Source of the DNA: Argopecten irradians
Lineage: Eukaryota > Mollusca > Bivalvia > Pectinida > Pectinidae
DNA: 64,000 bases
NCBI RefSeq assembly: GCF_041381155.1
Contig: NC_091142.1
Coordinates: forward strand, 34,149,604 to 34,213,603
Reading direction: 5' to 3'
Shown one piece after another: positions 34,901-45,400 of the stretch; positions within the stretch are counted from its first letter, which is position 1; the number at the start of each line of letters is the position of its first letter. The notes beneath the pieces are model-generated. The model searched no databases, had not been told where the DNA came from, and was given only the letters and a program-made list of their open reading frames with translations. A program made the translations under genes and the position numbers.

Positions 34901-34918
34901 TAAGGAATACCCCTTTAA
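34901..34918 (-). repeat. Right 14-bp TIR and TTAA, Kolobok-like element
   Basis: TAAGGAATACCCCT (34901-34914) followed by TTAA (34915-34918). What follows, TGAACGTATAAT, does not match the DNA expected from the uninterrupted RecQ element. Confidence 0.9.
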
Positions 34919-35095
34919 TGAACGTATAATATAAACGGGATGATGATGGTGAAATGAAAAATTCGCACTTTTGTAACAATTGCTGTTAAAATCCATTAGA
35001 GCGCAAAATGTTTTATATATAACAAATAAGACATAATCATGTCGTATATTTGTATTCCATGTAAGTGAATAATGATTATCTCGCTGTAAGTAAGT
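34919..35095. other. Host DNA, no feature
   Basis: AT-rich sequence next to the right end of the Kolobok-like element; nothing recognised. Confidence 0.4.
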
Positions 35096-35292
35096 GTTTG
35101 TTTGTTTGTTTGTTTTTTTGATTAATTAACGTCCTATTAACAGCCAAGGTCATGTAAGGACGGCCTCCCATGTATGCTGTGTGTTGCATGTATGTTGTGC
35201 GAGGTGCGTGTTTTGGGAGACTGCGGTATATTCATGTAATGTCTTCTTGTATAGTGGAACTTTTGCCCTTTTTATAGTGCTATATCACTGAG
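35096..35292 (-). repeat. CAAA-tailed dispersed repeat, tail part
   Basis: Plus strand begins GTTTGTTTGTTTGTTTTTTTG, then ATTAATTAACGTCC, and ends at TTTATAGTGCTATATCACTG. The head is missing. Confidence 0.75.
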
Positions 35293-35347
35293 CTTTATTT
35301 CAATAAAAATGTATGTATTGGAGTTGACATATTCATTTATTTTGCAG

Positions 35348-36505
35348 CTGTGCAATGTTCAGAACGAGAAAAAAGAAGTAAGTGTACAAGCCATTCTATT
35401 TATCATATGGAGTACATTTTGGAGTACATTTTTATGTCACCAAGAGACAGAAAAACACCTTCTTTATATGTGAAAATATATGACAAACTTTAGACCGGTA
35501 TCATATTTAGGAAAATTAAAACCCCCGGATTTTATGGTCATAATAAATTATGTACATTTAGCGATTGGGTGATGTAATATTTTCGCTATTTGCTTTTTAG
35601 TTTAATATCACGACGCGAAACGATCAGGGGTCACTTTTCCAATTACATAGGGTTTCACCGGGCACTAGGGTAAAATGATTTAATTTGTTCTACAATGAAT
35701 GTAAAAAAAGAAGTTTTTTATAGATTTTATAACACTTATTTTTGTGTATGTAAGCCCCTGCCTGTGGAGCCCATGCTTCCTACGATGCCACAGCCCGTTG
35801 CTGTGTTTGTGAGGATGGATGGGACGGGGACCCATCAGGACATGGCTGTACCATACGTTGTAAGTGAACAAGTCTTGTCATCAAGTATTTATAAAAGGAA
35901 GTATACTATTTATTAAATTATTTCATTTTTTTAAATTTCGAAACATTTTCGATAAAATACTTCAAATGTGGCATTCATATATATGTTTTATTAGATATAA
36001 TAATAATTTACACGATGAGTGTTAACAGTAAACATGATCATTGATCATAATTATCATTTTTATAGTACATCATATTGATTGTGAAAAACCAAAAAAAATA
36101 TGAAGTATAAAAAAACTAATTATCATGATGGCAAGCACTGTATTGTCTAGTTCTGAGATGACACAACATACCTGTAAGTCACGCGGAAGACTATATTTAA
36201 TAAAAATCGAACGGTCTAAAATTGTTAAAATAAACCTTAAGAATTATTATGACAAATGGATACATCTCTGACAAAACAAGTTAAAATTCTGTTAAGATTA
36301 CCATATACGATACAGTATATTGTTTATATAAAACTGAATTACGACCTTTTATGATGTTTTTCCACAAAACCGATCGAAAGTTTCGAAAGAATTCATATAA
36401 ACTACAATTTAGACGTATTTCCTTGAGATTTTTTTTTGTTTCATTTGTCGTTCGCATTCATTGTGATTTCATTGGAAGTTTTTGTTGTTGACAGCGAACC
36501 CGCAG
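35348..36505 (+). CDS. EGF-like exons of a host gene (partial)
   Basis: Three candidate exons with GT-AG borders and agreeing phases: 35348-35377, 35755-35859 and an 11-base microexon 36495-36505. The translation across the first two has six cysteines with a C-x-C pair and DGWDGDPSGHGC, a good EGF-like domain of a secreted or cell-surface protein. The microexon adds four residues and keeps the frame. Exons before and after are not in the window, or were displaced by the flanking mobile elements. The microexon is the weakest part. The gene cannot be named from one domain. Confidence 0.6.
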
Positions 36506-37687
36506 GTAAGTTGTCTATCCGATAGAATAATTTGATTTAAGATGTAAGATATTCATGTGATTCATTATTTAAACAAATAAACAAGTTTTGTCACAGTAAG
36601 TACACTTATTTTGAAAATGGGTTGGAATTATCAAAACTGCTAGACATATATTCCCCCATAAAACCTGATATTTCACGGTAAAAAATGTACAAAAAAATTG
36701 CCACCCCTCATTACTGGACTTTGCCACATCACATCTCTGAAAAATGCTAGGCAGATTCACATAGTTTGCAAATAATTTTTTAATACCCCGATGATGTTAA
36801 AAAGTTACTCAAATAAAACTGAATAAAACGTACTGGTATTTATATATATCATTACACGACTGCTAGCTTAAGTCCTTCATCGCGGATTTATATACTTAAT
36901 TTTACTTAATTTTTAAATAATGTTTACGCGAAACTGAATTAAGTTATTTTGTTATCTTATCCTTACATATACACTGATTGTTGCATATGGATTGGAATTA
37001 TCAAAACTGCCAGCTATATTTTTTCACCATAAAACCTGATATTTCACGATCAAAAATGTACACAAAATTGCCACCCTTAATTTAAGCGTACTGGACTTTG
37101 CCACGTAACATAGTCAATATGAATACCAACTGGAGGGAGGCAAATTTCATGATGTGCTCTAGCTTAATTGACATTGCTAATGATACAAAAAAAAGCCTTT
37201 CAATCAATATCGATTTAATATGCAGGAATGAAAGAAATAATATGCATATGCACGAATAAGTTATATATAGGATACTATCCAATTGATGTTGTCAGAGTAA
37301 ATTGAAGATTGCCGTAAAGGGATTTAAAGGATATGATAAATACAAGGTACACATAATAACAAAAATCTTGGAGTGACAAATGACATTTTTTTGCCATTTT
37401 TCTCAAAAGAAAGAGAGAAGGAAAATATTTATAAATCATTGACTCATGGTCGACCCTACTTTGTGATTTGCTATTTGTTTATCTATATTGAAATAAATTG
37501 TCATCTTATGATAGAGTTGCTTTGCATTTATAATACAACACTTTTACCTGGAATTTATATAGTTATTCCAACTGGGAATTTACCAAGAGATGTATGTATG
37601 GGGGGGGGTTATAATGTACACCAATATCAAATTCATTTATCTAAGGAATTGCAATGTTTTTGGATTATTGTATTGCATAACTCATTC
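36506..37687. other. Non-coding host DNA with a direct repeat
   Basis: AT-rich DNA between the EGF-like exons and copy B. A block of about 120 bp (GGAATTATCAAAACTGC, ATAAAACCTGATATTTCACG, TACTGGACTTTGCCAC) occurs at about 36612-36730 and again at 36988-37103. Confidence 0.6.
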
Positions 37688-37717
37688 TCATTTTGAATTT
37701 CGTGTTTCCGTACTGTT

Positions 37718-37826
37718 AGGTTATAGTGGTAGTTTAGTTTCTCATTTTGAATTTCATTTTGAATTTTGTATTGTGTTTCCAGTTTTGGTGGTACATGAAA
37801 GAAATGGAAAAACTTTGAAATATACC
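37718..37826 (+). other. Extra promoter segment in copy B
   Basis: About 110 bp present here and absent from copy A. It repeats the words TCTCATTTTGAATTT and GTGTTTCC, so copy A may have lost it by recombination between short repeats, or copy B gained it. Confidence 0.7.
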
Positions 37827-37827
37827 A

Positions 37828-37841
37828 GCGCCACCTGCTGG
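37828..37841 (-). promoter_or_regulatory. CTCF-type motif in helicase promoter, copy B
   Basis: The same CCAGCAGGTGGCGC motif (minus strand) as in copy A, at the same distance from the helicase start. Confidence 0.5.
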
Positions 37842-37922
37842 ATCACCGCAGTTGCGCCCCTTTCATTTACGTAATACTCAACCAATGAAATAGCTCGTAT
37901 CACTGATCTATGGGTTGAGAAA

Positions 37923-40081
37923 ATGGCGGCGTCCTTTGAACAACAGGTTGTATGTGACAGATTTAAAATACCACAGCTTAGATCTTCACAGATACGAGCA
38001 ATAGAGTCCATTAATGCAGGGAAAGATGTTTTTGTTGGTACGAGAACAGGAAGTGGAAAATCATTAGCTTATGAAAGCTTTCCATTGCTTAACGAAGGGA
38101 AAATGGTTCTGGTTGTTGCGCCACTTGTTAGCATCATGCACGACCAATGTCGACGTTTAAACGAACTAGGATTTAAGGCCACATATATAGGCAAGAACAC
38201 CGACGACAACGACAACATCTTAGCCGGACACTACGATTTTATATTCAGCAACGCAGAGCACGTAGTGGAGGATACAATTTGGCGAACGATGCTCGGACAG
38301 GACCCCTATCAGAGCAAACTTGGTTTGATAGTTGTGGACGAAGCGCATACCGTAATGAAATGGTAAGATCGCTGGAATGGTACACTTTGAGTATATACGA
38401 AACAGAATTTTCATTTGACAACGTAAACTAACAATAATTGTCATGACAAAAGTTGAGGTGCTTAATAGAAACTGACATTTTTATGTATTTCTTTCTACTG
38501 CTCATTATCTCTATTTAAACATGAAAACAATGATTTATAAGCGAGAAGGATAAATCAGTCTCCCAACTAAATACCATGTAAGACGCCTATGAGCCGTGAA
38601 TAAAAAAAATTCTCAAGAAACACTTTTTTGTCTGACACCCGCAAGCTACATCAAAGGTTACGCCAAAGTAAAATAATTTGTTGCCCAACATCATGGTCAG
38701 TGCACAAACACAAAAGCCCTGCAACGTATACGTCGAAAACGTTGAGTGACAAATCATTCACACTTAAAAATACTTGATGAATGAAATGAAAACGGGAAAC
38801 GTCGACCCTAAAAACAAACATATTTTAAAAGAAGAAAAACAATTGCTGAATGTACCTGTTATATTAATGATAATTTCATTTTATTTTAATAGGGGCAAAA
38901 GTACAGCTGAGAAGGAAGGAACTTTTCGCAGTAGTTTTGCAAGGGTTGGAGAATTAAGATCTGTGTGCGACAACAGGGTACCAATTCTTGCTCTGACAGC
39001 AACTGCAGGACCAACGGACAGAAGAAAAATAATGAGAAGTCTGTGCTTCAAAGTACACTCGGATGTTGTTTTGGATTCACCAGATAGATCAAACATAAAG
39101 ATCACCACAGTCTGCATCCCCAACAATGACAACCTGTCAGAGGTGTTTAAATTTTTGATCAATGACTTCAACAGCCAAAAAGGAGAATTACCCAGACATG
39201 TCATCTTTTGTGAAAGCATTGCAAATGTTTCCAAAGTGTACTTAACTTTCCTCAAACATTCTGGACAACATCGTGATCATTTTCAAATGTATCATAGCAA
39301 AACAAATGAGAAAATTAAGGAAGAAATCAGAAAGGACATGGCAGAAAATGGTAAAATTCGAATACTTATATGTACCAATTCTGCTGGTATGGGTGTTAAT
39401 TTCTATGGTGTAAATGACATTATTCATTATGGGTTGCCTAGAGAAATGGACACTTTTGTGCAGCAAATGGGTCGAGCTGGCCGTGAGGGAAGTTACAGTA
39501 AAGAACTGGTATTGTATAAGATGCATAAAGGACACCTGAGTAAAGTGGAGAGTGATTTGGTAAAACTTATCAAAGATGACACAACATGCAGACATAAAAC
39601 CCTTTGTGACTCTTATGCATCTGAACATGTATCCATTTCACCAAAACATAAATGCTGTGATGTCTGCGAAAAGCATTGTGATTGCAAAGAGGAGTCTTGT
39701 CCTGACATACATGCAGCATATGTACGCCATGATGCCGAGGAATTCGAAGATACCAATGAATTAGAGCGTGAAGTCACTAATGAAGACAGACGTTTGTTAA
39801 AACACAAACTGTCAGTGTTGAAGTTCACACTTGAATCCAATCTAAGTAATATTGTGATGAGATCAGAAATTCTACATGGTATTACAGACCAAGTTATTGA
39901 CAGTATTGTCTTAAACTGTCCAAGAATTTTTTCAACATCTGATATTTTGAAAATGTACCCAGTATGGTCTTATGAAATAGCTGTACAGATAATGCAAGTA
40001 ATAAATACTGTTACTGGTGACACAGAAATGTATGACATGCTCTCGGACAGTGATGTAGTTCCAAATGATGACTCGGAATAA
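37923..40081 (+). CDS. RecQ-like DNA helicase, copy B
   Basis: Exons 37923-38362 and 38893-40081, with the same intron and start as copy A, give 542 residues. Only two residue differences were seen: Phe252 in the VIFCES motif IV region (Leu in copy A) and Glu345 in GRAGREG (Asp in copy A). Phe at the first position and the intact motif VI arginines leave it likely functional. A shared intron and near identity show recent duplication or transposition rather than an old host paralogue pair. It converges on the complete DUF6589 gene, which copy A lacks, so copy B is the only locus in the window with both proteins. Confidence 0.9.
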
Positions 40082-41433
40082 TAACAGGAAGCTAAATGTC
40101 AGACTGTATAATATAATTTATTTTTGTGTTTGCAAAAGGATATAGTGGTTACATAAATTTGGTAGTTGAAAACTTTTTCCAACTGGATATTTGTGTTAAA
40201 GTTCTGAACGGCACAGCTTAAAACTTTTATTAAATTAAGAATATCATTAATAGATCAAGAGTTTACAATGTTATTGATGTACCTACATATTGTTTCATTA
40301 ACCGTAATTTACGTCTTACTTATAATGCATTTGAATGAATAAATTATTTTTTGTAAATTAATTATGCTGGAATAAATTAAATTTACTGTTAACTTAATCT
40401 TGTTTCATTATTTACAAGAAAAAATCCCATAGCGGTCTTGGTGATCACCAAAGATAGATGTATGCTCTGTTTTTCAAACTTCAACTATCAAATAAAAGAT
40501 GGAAGTCATGTAGTTGACTGATTGGTCTTAAAAAGAAGTAAGCACAATTATGGCCCAAGGGGAACCTACATATGGAATTTGAGACAAGATCTGTGCAGTA
40601 CTTTTTGAGAAATAACAAACTTTATCTATCAAATCAAAGATAGCTGCCTGGTTGCCCTCTTTTTAATTGTTGACCAATCGGTTCCATAATGTAATATATG
40701 TATATATGACTAAATAAGGCTCTAAGGAACCTACATTTGAAATTTGAGAAAGATTCATTCAGAATGTAGCAGTAACAATAATTGTTAACATAAGGATGGA
40801 CCACGGACTAAAGGTTATTTGAAAAGCCCATGACCACTATCTAGACGATGGTGAGCTAATATAATAAAAGTCAAGACATTACTTGTTAAATAGGTTTTCT
40901 CATTACAATTGCCCTCTGCTAATTATAAGTGCTGTTCCCTGCAAACTTTTATATAATGACCTTGACAAGATAATAATAAAACACCAATATAGCCCCAATT
41001 CCTTTCAATGAACAAATTGAAGTGAAAAGCCCAGACATTTATTTCTAATAAATAACAAGATATTTATTTTTTACTCTTCACAAAATAAAAATACATATTG
41101 CACTTTGATGTAACAAATAATGACATAAAGCTTAGCTTGTGCAGCTGCTGACAATATATTATTAGTATATATAAATAGCAAGTGATAATGACATCCCTGA
41201 AATATCACAGATATTTCTGTTTTATATTTGTGACATGTTTTATCAAATCATTGCCTAGAACTAAACCAATTTATGGAAAGTAATAAGAGCCAACATGAAG
41301 ACCACCCATCACACCACTTTTGCTCTAGATCTGTAGTTAAAGAAAATATCAAACTGTCATGAAGCCTCTTCAAAGTCAAAATCTGCATAAATATTTTAAA
41401 TCCAATAAGTAATTACGTAAGTGTTTAAAATAT
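40082..41433. other. Helicase 3' region, copy B
   Basis: Same as the copy A 3' region with scattered changes, including the old Helitron-like remnant (40428-40862). Confidence 0.55.
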
Positions 41434-42474
41434 ACTTCTGCTACAGTCATGGAATGTAAATGAACTCTTAATACACTTCTTCTATATAGACACAGTCATG
41501 GAATGTAAATAAACTCTTAGTACACTTCTTCTATATCAACACAGTCATGTAATGTAAATGAACTCTTAATACACTTCTTCTATATAGACACAGTCATGGA
41601 ATGTAAATGAACTCTTAATACACTTCTTCTATATAGACACAGTCATGGAATGTAAATAAACTCTTAGTACACTTCTTCTATATAGACACAGTCATGGAAT
41701 GTAAATAAACTCTTAGTACACTTCTTCTATATCAACACAGTCATGTAATGTAAATGAACTCTTAATACACTTCTATATAGACACAGTCACGGAATGTAAA
41801 TGAACTCTTAATACACTTCTTCTATATAGACACAGTCATGGAATGTAAATAAACTCTTAGTACACTTCTATATATATAGACACAGTCATGGAATGTAAAT
41901 GAACTCTTAATTAGTACACTTCTTCTATATAGACACAGTCATGTAATGTAAATGAACTCTTAATACACTTCTTCTATATCAACACAGTCATGTAATGTAA
42001 ATGAACTCTTAATACACTTCTTCTATATAGACACAGTCATGGAATGTAAATGACCTCTTAATACACTTCTTCTATATAGACACAGTCATGGAATGTAAAT
42101 AAACTCTTAGTACACTTCTTCTATATAGACAAAGTCATGGAATGTAAATAAACTCTTAGTACACTTCTTCTATATAGACACAGTCATGGAATGTAAATAA
42201 ACTCTTAGTACACTTCTTCTATATCAACACAGTCATGTAATGTAAATGAACTCTTAATACACTTCTATATAGACACAGTCATGGAATGTAAATGAACTCT
42301 TAATACACTTCTTCTATATAGACACAGTCATGGAATGTAAATAAACTCTTAGTACACTTCTATATAGACACAGTCATGGAATGTAAATGAACTCTTAATA
42401 CACTTCTTCTATATAGACACAGTCATGTAATGTAAACGAACTCTTAATACACTTCCTCGGCAGACACAGTCATG
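41434..42474 (+). repeat. 48-49-bp minisatellite, about 22 units
   Basis: Same unit as in copy A, with a different order of TATATAG and TATATCAACAC variants, so the arrays have changed since the copies separated. Confidence 0.9.
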
Positions 42475-42486
42475 GAATATCTGGAA

Positions 42487-45400
42487 CTAGTGCCTTTCTT
42501 CCATAGACAGTCTTTCTTTGGCTTGTGTCACCCAAGAATGAAAATCGTTAATTTTCACCCTAGCATAGATGTCTTTGAATCCGCGATATGTATTGAATTC
42601 ACATCCAGGAATGTTCTCCATAATACCAGCTTTGATGAGCTTGTCAGCCATCAGGAAAACATCTCCTGCTTTTGAAACTTTAGGGCGCTTTCTTCCAGAC
42701 TTTTTGGCTTGACCTTGCTTTGCAATGTTTTGTTTTATTGCGTCTTGAACTTGCAAAGCCAGTGCGGCTTTCCTGGCACTTTCATATGTGGCATTTGACC
42801 CCTGTGTCTGGATTTTTTTCTTTATTCTCTGCACCTGTATTTCCACCAGGTTGTCATTGGGGATGTTGTTGCCTATGCCACCTTGCAAATTAGATGTGCA
42901 GTTCCATTTATACTCAAAGGCCATTTTTGGAGAAAGAATTCCGTAGATGTAAGCCAGGAAGTTGAACAGCCAAACTTGATACTTTGTGTGTCTCCCAACA
43001 TGGGATAGTAATAGTTGGAACTTGGCTGTTGCAGCTATCCTGTCACCATCTGCCATTTTATAAGCATCTTCAATGTCGCGCAACAACAAAGCACATTTCA
43101 TATATGATGATCTGTAGATGGCAATATGGTCCGGTGACTGGACATCCTGGTTGTCAACACCAAATAACCAATCATGCTCCTTGCTCAGATGTCGTTTTAA
43201 GAAACCTTCCTTTTTGTACACTTTGTTGCATTCTATGCATTGATACCTGTTTATTACAGGATCGAACATGTCTTTCAGTGCATCATTTTGAGCATCAAGT
43301 TCTGAATACTGTGCATTCATCACTTCCATGTCTGAAATTATAAATATTTAAATCCTACAAAATTATCAACAGAACATATTTATACAAACGTACATAAAAA
43401 TAAATTAAGTACATGTCTGTCAATCTGATATGACATTTCATAAATAAATCATAATATTTCATAAACACAAAAACTTTACAAATCGATAAACTCTTAATGA
43501 GACTTAGAAATTTACCAAGTTTAAAGAAAATAATTTAGCATTTGCTGCATTTACTTTATGGAGACAAATTAAAGGTTAAGAGTGATACTGAGACAGACTG
43601 CTGTTGACAGAAGGAAAATTAACTCTTAATACACTTCTTAAAAAAAATTATACATCATAACATGAAAATATTGATAGAATTATCTTTTTAAATAATGATA
43701 TATATATGTTTAATTACTAATTTTAACTTTTGAAAATTAAAAAAAAAAATACACTCAACTGTTTTCTATTTGGATGTATTTGCACAATATATCTTTCGAT
43801 ATTTGATGAAGGAACTGGTATCTAGAATGGTTATCCAAACCAGCAAAGAAGGGTTGTTTCCTGTTTGGCTCATCATCCTTCTCCTTTTGACCCAGAAGAT
43901 GCATGCAGGCTGCCACAATATAGGAGTCGAGAGTGTCATCCATAAATGCGAAATGAGCTCTGTAATAAAACAACACATAAATAAAAAAACATTTGAACAT
44001 TGTAAGATATTTCAGGACAATAAATTGTCAAATTATAGATGGAATAATGAAAAAATCTTCATGTAAGTTACTATAACTTATTGCAGTTTCAAGTGCAATA
44101 AAGGTATTATACAATTTGGAAAGAAATAAAGCCTTGTATGGAACCCTGTCAGGTAAGACTGACATTATTTGTCATTCCGGATCGTTTCTCAGTCATACAC
44201 TCTAAACATACAATATAACACATTCTTTAATTACCTGTACTTGTCAATCACATTCTCTGCGCCTTGAACATCAATGCGGTTTATGACATTACTAAGGTTT
44301 GCAAGAGTTCCTTCATCAGCTGCTGATGACTTGTTATAAAACAGCTGGTAAATCAACTGAAATACGAATGCAAAATAAATAAAATTTCATTCATAACCAA
44401 CACTTGTATAATAGCAAAACATTCAAACTATAGGTATTAGAAATAGATATAAAACTAGTAGATATTTAACTATCACTGAACTGAAATATGTTATCATTGA
44501 TATTGAGCTTTCCCTTTATGAATTTGACTTTATTATATAGCACATATAAAAATGTACATGTACTTGGAAATTTTAACACATTAAGATCATGATATATGAT
44601 AGTTTTCTGGCTGGATAAGTGTTACTAGTTAGTATTGTCAACACATTCAGTAATATCTATATTATCTAAGAATGAAATGTTTTAGTGAAACATAAAGATG
44701 GCCTTTGGCATAGGCCTTCAAACACCATGCAAGATAATTTAAAATTAACCCCAAGTAGAAGTATCCTTTAATTTACTAGCTACGTGATGACATTATATAA
44801 AGACACATTTATTATGACATGTATTGTGATACATTTCATGCAATACAATATATGTACCACAATACATTTTTCCCGACTGATACATTGAATTATCAAATTA
44901 ATGAAAATAGGATAGTTTAAGTAAAACAAAAAAGGGAAATATCATTATTTCACAATGGTTAAATAACATGTACCCATACAAATTAAACTGGTGATATTTT
45001 TCCATTTCATTGCAGCGCTCTTGCTAGGTGATACATCAAATCACTTACTCTAAAAATCAATTTAATTTAAACATTTTAACTGATATTTATCCATAACTTT
45101 ATAATGAGCTTGTACCATGAATTATTTCAATTAGGTAACCAACATGTACAGATGTTTTGGAAATAAACTCAACATATATACTATATTTGGTTTTCATCTG
45201 ACCAATGAAGTTCCCATTCATGAAAATGCATGTATGACAAACCAGTTTTGTGAATGTTATAATTACCACAAGGTAAAATATCAATGAGTAATGATTATGA
45301 AGATCAAGGTCGTTTATTAGAAAGACTTTGATATTACTTCATCTTCGTGCAGGATCAATCTGAAATAATATCAGATCTAACCGACTTTTCAGCTATATAG

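Larger units (their letters stand above)
20871..34914 (+). mobile_element. Kolobok-like DNA transposon, complete, 14.0 kb
   Basis: Bounded by perfect 14-bp TIRs, AGGGGTATTCCTTA at 20871-20884 and its complement at 34901-34914, each next to TTAA. TTAA duplication with a transposase that is not piggyBac-like points to the Kolobok superfamily. Two convergent genes are carried: a 13-exon transposase (plus) and a four-exon P2X7-ballast-type gene (minus), each starting within 260 bp of its own end. Introns have collected two MITEs (23052 and 31152), a 41-bp triplication and a diverged Helitron-like piece. Ends and exons are well preserved; the transposase frame has two apparent slips. Confidence 0.85.

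Noticed and set aside
20871-34914. piggyBac element
   Set aside because: TTAA fits, but the termini do not start with the usual CCC and the transposase pattern (DGRMDSP, TDAH, WHAAK) is not piggyBac-like.
45099-45284. Short minus-strand frame in the long intron 4 of the DUF6589 gene
   Set aside because: It lies within an intron with agreeing phases on both sides and has no family pattern.
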